DNA of 51,358 bases from an uncultured bacterium. Lineage in GTDB: Bacteria > Cyanobacteriota > Vampirovibrionia > Gastranaerophilales > Gastranaerophilaceae. Shown here piece by piece: positions 15,363 through 25,958 of this stretch. The DNA lies in the NCBI GenBank assembly GCA_949296425.1, contig CASFPN010000010.1, positions 1 through 51,358 of the forward strand. Direction: 5' to 3'. The translations under genes were made by a program, and so were the position numbers. The notes below the pieces were generated by a model, which was not told the DNA's origin, searched no databases, and saw only the letters and a program-made list of their open reading frames with translations. Position 1 is the stretch's first letter, and each line of letters opens with the position of its first letter.

Positions 15363-16898
15363 TCAGTTTAAAATTTCTTTTAAGTCATCTTCAAATGTTG
15401 TTATTGGTTTTATTTTAAATTTTTCAACCAAAAATTTTAAGATACTCTCAGATACAAATACCGGCATTGAAGGACCTAATTTTATGTTTTCAATCCCCAA
15501 ATATAAAAGTGTCAGCAAGATACATACAGCCTTTTGCTCATACCATGAAAGTATCAGTGATAGGGGAAGTTCATTTATTGTGCAGTTGAAAGTTTTTGCA
15601 AGTTCAGCAGCGACTTTTATTGCACTGTATGCATCGTTGCATTGTCCCATATCAAGCAGACGGGGAATTCCGTTTATTTCTCCCAAATCCAAATCATTAA
15701 ACCTGAATTTACCGCAGGCTAATGTCAGAACTAATGTATTTGCAGGAGTATGTTTTACAAATTCCGTATAATAGTTTCTTCCGGGTTTTGCTCCGTCACA
15801 GCCGCCTACTAAAAATATATGTTTTATTTCGCCAGATTTAATTCCTTCTATAATTTTGTCAGCAAGCGAAAGAATTGTATCGTGAGCAAAACCGACTGTT
15901 AATATATCTCCTCCGTTAATACCTGTCATTTTCATATCTTCTTTATATCCGCCGAGTTCAAGAGATTTTTCTATAACAGGTGTAAAATCTTTGTTTTCAT
16001 CTATATGAAAGCATTGCGGGTAGTCAACAACGGAAGTTGTGAACACTCTGTCTTTGTAACTATCTTTTACCGGCATTATGCAGTTGGTGGTAAAAAGTAC
16101 CGGAGCCGGTATATTATCAAATTCTTTTTGCTGGTTTTGCCATGCGGTACCGAAATTACCTTTCAAATGTGAATATTTTTTTAATTCCGGATATGCATGG
16201 CATGGTAGCATTTCACCGTGAGTGTAAATATTTATTCCCTTATCTTTGGTCTGTTCCAAAAGTAATGCCATATCATGAAGATCATGTCCTGTGACAACAA
16301 TAAAAGGACCTTTTTCTACATTTGTTGTAACTTTAGTCGGGATTGGTTTGCCGTAAGTTTGGGTATTTGCTCTATCTAAAAGTTCCATACATTTTAAATT
16401 AATTTCACCGGTTTTTAAAACAATTAGGAGAAGTTTTTCCTGACTATTTTCATTTGCTATTATCTGTAAAGCTTCATAAAAAAAGTTATCTACATCTTCA
16501 TCCCTATATCCCAGAACTCTTGCATGATGAGCATAAGCTGCCATACCTTTCAGTCCGAAAAGAATTAAAGATTTTAAACTTCTTACATTTTCATCGCAAT
16601 TCCATACGGTTTTAATATCAAAATTGAAGCTGCATTGTGTGGCTGCTTTAATTTTATCAATAAATTTTTTAATTGATTCGTTATCAAAATTAACGTTTGT
16701 TATAGTTACAAAAAGTCCGTCAATTATTAATTTTGTAATTTCTTCATTTTTAATATTGCAATTTGCAAGTTCAATAATACTGCTTGTCAAGTCATCCTGA
16801 AGGTTTGCCGTATCAGATTTTTTGCCGCAAACGCCCTGAGCCATTGTACATCCTTTGCCAAGTGCAGTTTGTTCGCATTGAAAACAAAACATTGCCAT
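15363..16898 (-). CDS. hcp: hybrid cluster protein (hydroxylamine reductase)
   Basis: 511 aa, the shorter form typical of anaerobes. The N-terminal cluster ligands are Cys5, Cys8, Cys17 and Cys24 (MAMFCFQCEQTALGKGC...GVC). Hybrid-cluster ligands are visible in VTGHDLHD, GEMLPCHAYPEL, FTTNCIMP, VGGCDGAKPGR and TLACGKFRF. It reduces hydroxylamine and acts as NO reductase/nitrosylase in nitrosative stress in other bacteria. AGGAG is placed before the ATG. It is divergent from a cupin gene over a region with an ATATCAA-N12-TTGATAT palindrome. No hcr reductase is nearby. Confidence 0.96.
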   Translation of the reverse strand: MAMFCFQCEQTALGKGCTMAQGVCGKKSDTANLQDDLTSSIIELANCNIKNEEITKLIIDGLFVTITNVNFDNESIKKFIDKIKAATQCSFNFDIKTVWNCDENVRSLKSLILFGLKGMAAYAHHARVLGYRDEDVDNFFYEALQIIANENSQEKLLLIVLKTGEINLKCMELLDRANTQTYGKPIPTKVTTNVEKGPFIVVTGHDLHDMALLLEQTKDKGINIYTHGEMLPCHAYPELKKYSHLKGNFGTAWQNQQKEFDNIPAPVLFTTNCIMPVKDSYKDRVFTTSVVDYPQCFHIDENKDFTPVIEKSLELGGYKEDMKMTGINGGDILTVGFAHDTILSLADKIIEGIKSGEIKHIFLVGGCDGAKPGRNYYTEFVKHTPANTLVLTLACGKFRFNDLDLGEINGIPRLLDMGQCNDAYSAIKVAAELAKTFNCTINELPLSLILSWYEQKAVCILLTLLYLGIENIKLGPSMPVFVSESILKFLVEKFKIKPITTFEDDLKEILN

Positions 16899-16957
16899 TT
16901 TTACGTCTCCTGTTTTTCTACACAGAAAAATTATAAGATTCTGAAAGAAATAATTTT

Positions 16958-16983
16958 ATATCAAATTGTATTAGCCTTGATAT
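16958..16983. promoter_or_regulatory. inverted repeat between hcp and cupin genes
   Basis: ATATCAA and TTGATAT, 7-bp arms 12 nt apart, in the 138-bp divergent region. Its place suggests shared control of both genes. The half sites recall TTGAT-N4-ATCAA Fnr/Crp sites, but orientation and spacing differ. Confidence 0.4.
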
Positions 16984-17036
16984 GGGATTATTGTTGTTTT
17001 GTTTTTTATTATTTTAATAAATGAAAGGAGAATGTT

Positions 17037-17342
17037 ATGTATTATAATGTATTGAAAGCAAAGGATATTGTTGATTTAGGCGATGAAAAATTCAGACGTG
17101 AAATATTAATGGAAAATAATGACAATAGTTTATCGGTTATAGCTATAAAGAAAAATGAAATTATAGATACACATACATCAACATGTGATGCAGCAGTTTT
17201 TGTATTAGACGGGGAGCTTGAACTTCATTTTGATGCTGAAAAATTTAAGGTTGATAAAGGCGAAATTTTAATGTTTAAAAAGGATTCCGAGCATAAGGTT
17301 TTGGCCTTGAAAGATAGTAAGTTTCTTCTAATTAAAATATAG
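17037..17342 (+). CDS. small cupin-domain protein
   Basis: 101 aa, a single cupin barrel. IDTHTSTCDAAVFVLDGELELHFDAEKFKVDKGEILMF carries the G-x-L/E and hydrophobic pattern of the fold, with His-Thr-His and Cys in place of a classic H-x-H-x4-E ligand set; a later SEHKV gives another His. AAAGGAG precedes the ATG. Its divergent position next to hcp suggests a role with nitrosative or redox stress, but that is inference from position only. Confidence 0.82.
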   Translation: MYYNVLKAKDIVDLGDEKFRREILMENNDNSLSVIAIKKNEIIDTHTSTCDAAVFVLDGELELHFDAEKFKVDKGEILMFKKDSEHKVLALKDSKFLLIKI

Positions 17343-17712
17343 TAACAGTAAAAGACAGAATGCTTAATTAGACATATAAAAAAACATTTTGTTATTTTGC
17401 ACAATGTGATTTAAAAGATGCAGCATTGTGAGTTATTTAACCCAAAATATTAACAAATAACCCTAATTTCAGTCGAATTTTTACAAACCCACTTATAACG
17501 TGGGTTTTGTTGTTTATAATATAGTTTTGGAATTTTTGTCAAATTTGTTTAATCGAACTTGTGAAAAGCAATAATAAAGAGGGTTTGAACCATATCAACC
17601 CTCTATTTTATGAAAAAATACCCTCTGGCACGCAAGATTAGAACCTAGGCAATTCTGAAGGACGCTGCATGATTTTCAGTTTAGTGTCAATACAATATGA
17701 AATAATATAATT
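17343..17712. other. 370-bp gene-free region with several hairpins
   Basis: CACAATG/CATTGTG arms (17400-17406, 17424-17430), AAACCCAC/GTGGGTTT with T-run (17485-17507, probable terminator) and AGAGGGTT/AACCCTCT (17578-17604). GGCACGC-AAGATTAGAACC at about 17626-17645 resembles the GGCACGCGAATTGAACC beside the tRNA-Glu terminator and looks like a decayed T-arm. No coding sequence is evident. Confidence 0.5.
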
Positions 17713-17946
17713 ATGCAGCACAAGTACCGGATGTTCAAAATTAAAGGTCAAAAGTTCGTTGTTAAAATGGACTTGAACCCTCTCACCAACGAGTTTGAAT
17801 ATCACATGTACATCCGGCATTTAGTTACCCCGCAGCAAGCAATCGCCGCATATTTTTCCAAAACATCCGAAATCTACAACGAAGAACGCTGCCGCTATGA
17901 GCTGTACAGCAGCAGTCTGGATATAACAGTTTACTCACATATATGA
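17713..17946 (+). CDS. small protein, possible toxin partner of the following RHH protein
   Basis: 77 aa, family not recognised. The basic, beta-like N-terminus (HKYRMFKIKGQKFVVKMD) is followed by EFEYHMYIRHLVTPQQAIAAYFSKT and a C-terminal strand. It is 48 nt upstream of a ribbon-helix-helix-like protein, the layout of a type II toxin-antitoxin pair with the toxin first. The size and basic charge fit a small RNase-type toxin, but no catalytic motif is visible. The TATAAT at 17706-17711 abuts the ATG, so translation may start at the Met codon at 17731 if that box is the promoter. Confidence 0.6.
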   Translation: MQHKYRMFKIKGQKFVVKMDLNPLTNEFEYHMYIRHLVTPQQAIAAYFSKTSEIYNEERCRYELYSSSLDITVYSHI

Positions 17947-17994
17947 AAGAACAGGAAATATTGTTGATTACAGCATTTCATCAAGGAGGTCAAG

Positions 17995-18276
17995 ATGGAT
18001 GAAAATAAAATTGAACATATTCCGACTGTCGGAATGGCAGAGGTAAGCGATTACATTCTGTCACCTGCCGAAGAAGAATTAATTCAAGAGTTTGAAGTGC
18101 AGGCGGATTTCGATATCGCCGCTATGATGCAGACGGCAAACGTAAATTTCTGCTGGTCTGAATTTGAGATTAAAAGAGCGAAAAAAATTGCTCAAAAACT
18201 TGGTATGCACTATCAAACATATCTAAAATCCACCCTGAAACAGGCTATGGACAGGGATGAAAAGAAGTTGATGTAA
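17995..18276 (+). CDS. ribbon-helix-helix (CopG-type) antitoxin-like protein
   Basis: 93 aa; AAGGAGG 7 nt before the ATG. The N-terminal 45 residues are acidic (SPAEEELIQEFEVQADFD), as expected for a toxin-neutralising arm. The C-terminal part ANVNFCWSEFEIKRAKKIA followed by KLGMHYQTYLKSTLKQAMD matches the RHH antitoxin pattern (F-x-x-R/K-x-K-x-x-A-x-x-x-G-x-x-Y-Q-T-x-L-K). It is likely co-transcribed with the gene at 17713 and may autoregulate it. Assignment as antitoxin rests on the motif and gene order. Confidence 0.72.
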   Translation: MDENKIEHIPTVGMAEVSDYILSPAEEELIQEFEVQADFDIAAMMQTANVNFCWSEFEIKRAKKIAQKLGMHYQTYLKSTLKQAMDRDEKKLM

Positions 18277-18371
18277 TAAAAAACAGCTACAGTTTCGGTC
18301 GGGTCATATCAGCCGTAAAAGCACAAACATGAGCGCTTGACAGAAATAGAAATCAGATGTTGTAATCGTAG

Positions 18372-18458
18372 TACAAAATTGAATAAAACAAAAAATTAGA
18401 GTAAGGCAAGATATTTTAAATTTAATTAAAATTTAAAATTCTGTCTTACTCTTTTTTT
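18372..18458 (+). ncRNA. candidate small RNA with own promoter and terminator
   Basis: A promoter-like TTGACA (18337-18342), 18-nt spacer and TGTAAT (18361-18366) would start a transcript near 18372 that ends in the long AGAGTAAG...CTTACTCT hairpin with T8. No ORF fits. Alternatively the hairpin simply terminates the gene pair at 17713-18276. Confidence 0.3.
18398..18458 (+). terminator. long intrinsic terminator
   Basis: AGAGTAAGgCAaGATATTTTAAATTT pairs with AAATTTAAAATtCTGtCTTACTCT and is followed by T8. Confidence 0.85.
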
Positions 18459-18605
18459 TATAACAACTTTGAAAGGTGGTGGAATTTGTGAAAATATATA
18501 ATAAAAAATTTTTATTTTCGGAGATATTTTTAAAGTTAAATATTGACGGAATAAAGAAACAAATGGTAAAATAAGCAGGAAGTTTAAATAAGGGATATGT
18601 GGTTG

Positions 18606-19130
18606 ATGAAAAAATTTCTAATCCTTGTAATGGCAATAATTTTATTCGGACAAACGGCGTTAGCCTCCGGCAAGCGCAAGCTGGATTTTTCGGACGGAGA
18701 ATCAGACAAACAGGCAGGCAAAGTTCTTTATGAATATGTATTGAAAGAATTAAATAAGACGCCGGAAGAAGCAAAAGATTTTGCACGAATAGAACTTGAA
18801 ACAGTAAAAGCCTTTGAGGTTGACCTGAATGATGACGGAGAAAATGAGATTGTAGGTATTGTATATTCAACATTTTACCTTGGAACTGCAGGCTATTCCT
18901 TGTTTATTTTACAGTTACAGAATGGCGAGTATAAAAATATAGCTTATATGCTAAACATAGAACCGCAAAAGGAATTAAAGATATTGAATGCCAAAACAAA
19001 CGGCTACAGTGATATAAAGTTGTCAGGTTCAGTAGCATATAATTTTAAACCGTTTATTGTGAAGTATAGAAACGGATATTATCAGAACGATGATCAAACG
19101 AAAAGTTTAGAAAGAAAACTTCAGCAGTAA
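18606..19130 (+). CDS. unknown exported protein
   Basis: 174 aa from the ATG at 18606, which has AGGG 11 nt upstream; the ATG at 18597 lies only 2 nt from that site. A clear signal peptide (MKKFLILVMAIILFGQTALA) precedes a charged segment and a domain with VDLNDDGENEIVGIVYST, a D-x-N-x-D-G-x-x-E-I turn typical of calcium-binding FG-GAP/VCBS-type repeats, then GYSLFILQLQNGEYKNIAYM. Probably a secreted or periplasmic single-repeat protein. No family assigned. The gene stands alone. Confidence 0.75.
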   Translation: MKKFLILVMAIILFGQTALASGKRKLDFSDGESDKQAGKVLYEYVLKELNKTPEEAKDFARIELETVKAFEVDLNDDGENEIVGIVYSTFYLGTAGYSLFILQLQNGEYKNIAYMLNIEPQKELKILNAKTNGYSDIKLSGSVAYNFKPFIVKYRNGYYQNDDQTKSLERKLQQ

Positions 19131-19215
19131 ACTCAGAAATATAGATATTACACTAGCAAACGGGTATCAAAAAAGGTACCTGAACTTTGCAATGAAAACT
19201 TGAAAGGAAACATTT

Positions 19216-20211
19216 ATGGGAAAAACACTAGACGATTTTTACAATGATTTAGGCGCTAGGGAATCAAGCGGAAATTATGAAGTAATAAATTCTTGGGGAT
19301 TTGTTGGTAAATATCAGATGGGAGAAGCTGCCATGGTTGATGCCGGTTATTATAAACCGAAACCGAATGGTAATTATAACAACAAATGGGATGGAGAATT
19401 TACAGGAAAAGATGGTGTTTATAGCTTGCAAGATTTTCTAAAAAATAAGCAAGCTCAGAAAAATGCCCAAAAGGCATTTAAACAAGCCCAATGGAGACAA
19501 TTAACTGCGTATGGGGCAGACAGATTTATTGGTAAAGAAATTAACGGAGTCAAAATAACTCAATCAGGACTTTTAGCTGCTGCACATCTTAAGGGGCCTG
19601 GAAGTGTTATACAATACCTTACAAGCAATGGTAAAGATATTCCCAAAGATAAATTAGGAACAAGTGTAGAAAACTACATGAAGAAATTTGGCGGATATGA
19701 TGTATCTGAAATAACAGGTCTAAAAAGTGACAGCACAGCTGATGTACATCCACAAACCGCAAAACCTGTAACTCATACTCAGCCTTCACAACTATTTAAA
19801 GTTGGTATAGAAATGAATGTAGACCAAAACGGCAACCATATCTTCACCCCTCAGGAAATAGGCGATATGGCACCTAATGAATTTTACAAGAACCTTCCAA
19901 TTATAGAACAACAGTTAAAAGATGGTTTAATAAAACCTCAAAACCAAGAATTAGAATATTCAGGCTACCTGAATCCCGCAACGGGCGACTGTAAAATCTT
20001 TTCACGAGAGGCAATCTGTCAAATGACAAGTGATGAGTATGCCGGAAACGAATCAGCAATAATGGCGCAGTTGAAAAGTATCGGAATACCTTATGAATCA
20101 GACCTTGAAGTTGCAAGTATGCATGGCGGCGGACTGGTTTACGTAAGACCCTACATCAGAAGCGATGGCACCGAAGTCCTAGGCTACTGGCGCTCTGCAC
20201 CTTCGGTATAA
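19216..20211 (+). CDS. lysozyme-like / lytic transglycosylase-type protein
   Basis: 331 aa, no signal peptide. Residues 1-170 resemble phage-type lysozyme-fold peptidoglycan hydrolases: LGARESSGNYEVINSWGFVG has the catalytic-type E-S-S-G-N-Y with Glu15, then GKYQMGEAAMVDAGYY and GLLAAAHLKGPGSVIQYL, the A-x-H-x-x-G block. Residues 190-331 (FTPQEIGDMAPNEFYKNLP, SREAICQMTSDEY) form a second unknown domain with two related motifs (Q-E-I-G-D-M-x-x-N/D-E and E-A-I-C-Q-M-T-S-D-E). AAAGGAAA precedes the ATG. No holin or phage structural genes are adjacent. How it leaves the cell is not evident. Confidence 0.75.
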   Translation: MGKTLDDFYNDLGARESSGNYEVINSWGFVGKYQMGEAAMVDAGYYKPKPNGNYNNKWDGEFTGKDGVYSLQDFLKNKQAQKNAQKAFKQAQWRQLTAYGADRFIGKEINGVKITQSGLLAAAHLKGPGSVIQYLTSNGKDIPKDKLGTSVENYMKKFGGYDVSEITGLKSDSTADVHPQTAKPVTHTQPSQLFKVGIEMNVDQNGNHIFTPQEIGDMAPNEFYKNLPIIEQQLKDGLIKPQNQELEYSGYLNPATGDCKIFSREAICQMTSDEYAGNESAIMAQLKSIGIPYESDLEVASMHGGGLVYVRPYIRSDGTEVLGYWRSAPSV

Positions 20212-20400
20212 AATTAAGCAGGCGGTCGAACAGGCTTGCAATCCGCGTCTTGGATTTCCTCCACGCTCGAATAGTTTCGCCTTTAAGCCTGACGGCTAAG
20301 CCGGCTCAATATTCTCGCTTTCCAGACTAACTCGCTTACGCTCGCGTCGTCCGTACAGAAATCCGCTCGAACGCAAGTTGGCATTCTCTTCTCTATTCAA
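20212..20400. other. GC-richer non-coding segment
   Basis: About 190 bp between the lysozyme-like gene and tRNA-Arg with visibly higher GC and many CG dinucleotides (for example CTCGCTTACGCTCGCGTCGT near 20330), unlike the AT-rich surroundings. No long ORF is convincing. Origin unknown; see findings. Confidence 0.5.
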
Positions 20401-20405
20401 TGCAA

Positions 20406-20439
20406 ATAAAAAGGACGAGATAAACCCGTCCTTTTTATT
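20406..20439 (-). terminator. terminator of tRNA-Arg
   Basis: AAAAAGGACG-n-CGTCCTTTTT hairpin directly downstream of the tRNA on the minus strand. Confidence 0.85.
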
Positions 20440-20513
<74 letters not shown>

Positions 20514-20733
20514 TTGGATCCAGAGGGCTTAGACAAGTGTTTGGTTTCGTGGGGTACCTGTATAATCCCTCATAAAATTTATATTAACACAAAAATTTTT
20601 CTTTGCAAGACTGATTGATTGTTTTGTTTTGTTAAAGATTGTAAATCATGTTTCTATAAAACAATTCACTCGTTAAAGAATTTTTCATATTTTGCCGATA
20701 TAGTTTCAGTGAAAAATGTAAGGAGAATTTATA

Positions 20734-21903
20734 ATGTCTGAAATAAATCCCGTAAATAATAATTCAAAAGGTAATGAAAACTATAAATTACAAAAAAGAG
20801 AAAATTCTAAAATTACTGAAAGTTTGTTTAATAAACTTGATACCAATAAAGATAAACAAATTTCGGAAGACGAACTGATCGCTGCAGGTTACAGCGGAAA
20901 AGAGTTGAGTGCAATGAAAGAGGCAATATTTTTTGCGGAACGAAATGTCAATAAGTGGTTTAGTTTAGATAAAACTCAAGACGGGCAAACAGATATTGCA
21001 GAAATGAAAATGTGGAATATTCATAATTCTGATGGCGGGCACAAAATCGGAGATATGACAGTTGAAGAGTTTATGCGTAAGAATAATTTACAGTATGATC
21101 CTAGATTCCATGGTGAAGATTTTGAAACTTGGTGCAAAGGCTGGATTGAGGACGAAAATCCTATGTGTGGTATTAAAGCCATTGCAAAAGAACGCTGCGG
21201 AAAAGAGCTTACAGATGAAGAAACACAGCTTCTTTATGATGTTATGAAAAATCAGGCAAACAGATGGCTGTTTAAGGAGCCGGCATTATATAACAGGTTA
21301 AATAACGATGCATATACACGTCTTGCAACTAGTGAGCAGACTGTGTCATGTTGCGGCGGAGATATTGCAAAACCGCCAATTGGCCCACAAAATTCAGATG
21401 AATCTTGTAGTTTAATATTCAGGGGATTAGATGCTGCAGGTGCTACTAATAGTTCCGGTGAAGTGAAAAACAGATTGGCCTGGGCTGCTTTTACAACTGT
21501 CCCTGAGGATGAGGTCGCCAAAATGACTCCGGAAGAATACAAACAATATCAGGCTGAATGGCAAAAAGTCCGTGATATGAAAGCCTCCGATTACAGAAAT
21601 TTACTAAAACCGGAAAATGAGGCAGCCCGTAAAAATTTTGAGGCAACATCAAATATGACGGTTCAACAAATTGTGGATTATATTGATATTGTTGAAAGTT
21701 CTACAGGCAAAGATTATGACAGCGATGACTGGTCAATAGATGTTAATATTTTTTATGAAAAAATAATGCCCAAATTAAATGGAACATATGGTGATGATGT
21801 GATTTTGCAGGATAAAACACGCGCTGATATTCCGCCCGAAAAACAAGAATGGCTGAAATATCTGGAAGAACACAACCTTCTTTTAGACCAATTTAAGGAA
21901 TAA
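20734..21903 (+). CDS. EF-hand protein of unknown function
   Basis: 389 aa; AAGGAG 8 nt before the ATG. The N-terminus MSEINPVNNNSKGNENYK is polar and lacks a signal peptide. Two EF-hand loops are visible: DTNKDKQISEDE (36-47) and DKTQDGQTDIAE (79-90), with helix-like flanks, so calcium binding is likely. The remaining 290 residues have no family I recognise; they include paired cysteines (VSCCGGDIAKPPIG), WCKGWIEDENPMCG and a C-terminal helical part. It follows the divergent tRNA-Arg and ends before the alaS terminator. The first residues resemble those of the GGATA-cassette proteins, which may mark a common N-terminal signal. Confidence 0.8.
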   Translation: MSEINPVNNNSKGNENYKLQKRENSKITESLFNKLDTNKDKQISEDELIAAGYSGKELSAMKEAIFFAERNVNKWFSLDKTQDGQTDIAEMKMWNIHNSDGGHKIGDMTVEEFMRKNNLQYDPRFHGEDFETWCKGWIEDENPMCGIKAIAKERCGKELTDEETQLLYDVMKNQANRWLFKEPALYNRLNNDAYTRLATSEQTVSCCGGDIAKPPIGPQNSDESCSLIFRGLDAAGATNSSGEVKNRLAWAAFTTVPEDEVAKMTPEEYKQYQAEWQKVRDMKASDYRNLLKPENEAARKNFEATSNMTVQQIVDYIDIVESSTGKDYDSDDWSIDVNIFYEKIMPKLNGTYGDDVILQDKTRADIPPEKQEWLKYLEEHNLLLDQFKE

Positions 21904-21939
21904 TAAAAAAATAAAAAATTATAAATAAAAAAAGAAGCT

Positions 21940-21971
21940 AAAACTGTAACAGTTATTGTTGCGGTTTTTTT
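21940..21971 (+). terminator. terminator after the EF-hand gene
   Basis: AAAACTGTAACA pairs with TGTTGCGGTTTT (some G-U pairs) around a 5-nt loop, followed by a T-run. Confidence 0.7.
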
Positions 21972-21975
21972 ATTG

Positions 21976-22006
21976 TATAATTCTATTATAAATGGATAGA
22001 ATTATA
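21976..22006. promoter_or_regulatory. 11-bp perfect inverted repeat overlapping the alaS -10 box
   Basis: TATAATTCTAT (21976-21986) and ATAGAATTATA (21996-22006) are exact complements, and the left arm starts with a TATAAT. The dyad ends 13 nt before the alaS ATG. It may be an operator; AlaRS is known to autorepress at a promoter palindrome in E. coli. No T-box features are seen. Confidence 0.45.
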
Positions 22007-22019
22007 AGGGAATTTAATT

Positions 22020-24647
<2,628 letters not shown>

Positions 24648-24692
24648 AATTATAATTTATAATACGATTAAATGAAGAAAGGAGAGTTTATT

Positions 24693-25901
24693 ATGTGGGA
24701 AAAGGATATTAACATTAACGAAGTTAAAGAAATCCGCACAAGAACTACTGTTTATTTCGGTGTCGGCGCTATTAAAAAAATTGCTGATATCGCGAAAGTT
24801 TTGAAAGACAAAGGCATTGATAAAGTTATCGTAATGTCAGGCAGAAATGCATATAAAGCAACAGGGGCATGGGATTATGTTGAAAAAGCCCTGAAAGATA
24901 ACGGAATAGGATACGTAAATTACGCGGAAGTAACACCGAATCCGAATACGCACCATGTTAATGATGCAACAAAACTTGCAAAAGATTTTGGAGCAAAAGC
25001 AGTTATCGCAATTGGCGGCGGTTCACCGACAGATGCAGGAAAATCAGTTGCAATTCTTCTTGAATATCCTGAAAAAACTGCTGAAGAATTGTATGATTTT
25101 GAATTCACTCCTGAAAAGGCAGCTCCGATTGTGTCTATTAATTTGACACATGGAACAGGAACAGAAACAAACAGGTTTGCGGTTGTTACAAATCTTGAAA
25201 AGAACTTCAAACCTGCAATTGCTTACGATTGCATTTATCCTATGTTTGCAATTGATGATCCGCAGCTGATGACAAAATTGTCCCCAAAACAGACAAGATA
25301 TGTTTCTATTGACGCTGTAAACCACGTAATTGAAGCTGCAACATCAAAAGTTGCTTCACCTTATTCAATTTCACTTGCAAAACAGGTAATCGAACTTGTT
25401 GCAAAATATCTGCCGAAAGCGATTGCAAATCCTGAAGATTTAGAAGCACGTTATTATCTTGCTTATGCAGCAATGATGGGCGGTGTAAGTTTTGATAACG
25501 GTTTGCTGCACTACACTCACGCTCTTGAACACCCGTTGAGTGCTGTAAAACCTGAATTGGCTCATGGTCTGGGACTTGCAATTCTGTTGCCTGCCGTTAT
25601 CAAAACGATTTACAAAGACAGACCGCATGTTTTGGCGGAAATTCTGGCACCGATTGCTCCGGGCTTGACAGGTAATCCGTCAGAAGCTGATAAGGCAGCA
25701 AAGCAGGTTCAGGATTGGTTATTCTCTGTTGATGTAAAAGAAAAATTAACAGATGAAGGTTTTACTGATGCTGATGTTGAAAAATTGACCGATCTTGTAT
25801 ATTCAACTCCATCGCTCGGCGGACTTATTGATATTGCTCCTTCAGGAAACGGCAGAGATGTTGTTGAAAATATTTACAGAAATTCTGTTAAACCGCTGTA
25901 A
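24693..25901 (+). CDS. iron-containing alcohol dehydrogenase
   Basis: 402 aa from Met at 24693; the ORF opens 21 nt earlier, but AAAGGAGA lies in that extension and fits 24693. The N-terminus RTRTTVYFGVGAIKKI is typical of group III Fe-ADHs. GGGSPTDAGKSVAIL binds NAD(P) phosphates, and metal ligands are Asp in IDAVNHVIEA and His in HALEHPLSAVKPELAHGLGL. It interconverts alcohols and aldehydes, e.g. for fermentation redox balance; the exact substrate is unknown. It begins 45 nt after alaS and ends in a strong terminator. Confidence 0.95.
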   Translation: MWEKDININEVKEIRTRTTVYFGVGAIKKIADIAKVLKDKGIDKVIVMSGRNAYKATGAWDYVEKALKDNGIGYVNYAEVTPNPNTHHVNDATKLAKDFGAKAVIAIGGGSPTDAGKSVAILLEYPEKTAEELYDFEFTPEKAAPIVSINLTHGTGTETNRFAVVTNLEKNFKPAIAYDCIYPMFAIDDPQLMTKLSPKQTRYVSIDAVNHVIEAATSKVASPYSISLAKQVIELVAKYLPKAIANPEDLEARYYLAYAAMMGGVSFDNGLLHYTHALEHPLSAVKPELAHGLGLAILLPAVIKTIYKDRPHVLAEILAPIAPGLTGNPSEADKAAKQVQDWLFSVDVKEKLTDEGFTDADVEKLTDLVYSTPSLGGLIDIAPSGNGRDVVENIYRNSVKPL

Positions 25902-25921
25902 GATCTTTTGAGAATTAAATT

Positions 25922-25954
25922 AAAGAAGCCTCTGCTAAATACAGAGGCTTCTTT
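25922..25954. terminator. bidirectional terminator
   Basis: AAAGAAGCCTCTG and its exact complement around a 7-nt loop, between convergent gene ends at 25901 and 25959. Confidence 0.9.
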
Positions 25955-25958
25955 GTTA

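Noticed and set aside
15313-15771. 152-aa plus-strand frame
   Set aside because: Antisense to hcp, a clear conserved gene.
17620-17700. A tRNA gene on the minus strand
   Set aside because: Only a T-arm-like GGTTCTAATC can be seen; no acceptor or anticodon stems pair.
8798-20211. Prophage, because of a holin-named family and a lysozyme-like gene
   Set aside because: The genes are 10 kb apart, with no capsid, tail, terminase or integrase genes; PF04020 proteins are usually chromosomal.
21904-22019. T-box riboswitch upstream of alaS
   Set aside because: Leader is too short and has no T-box sequence; the terminator there belongs to the EF-hand gene.
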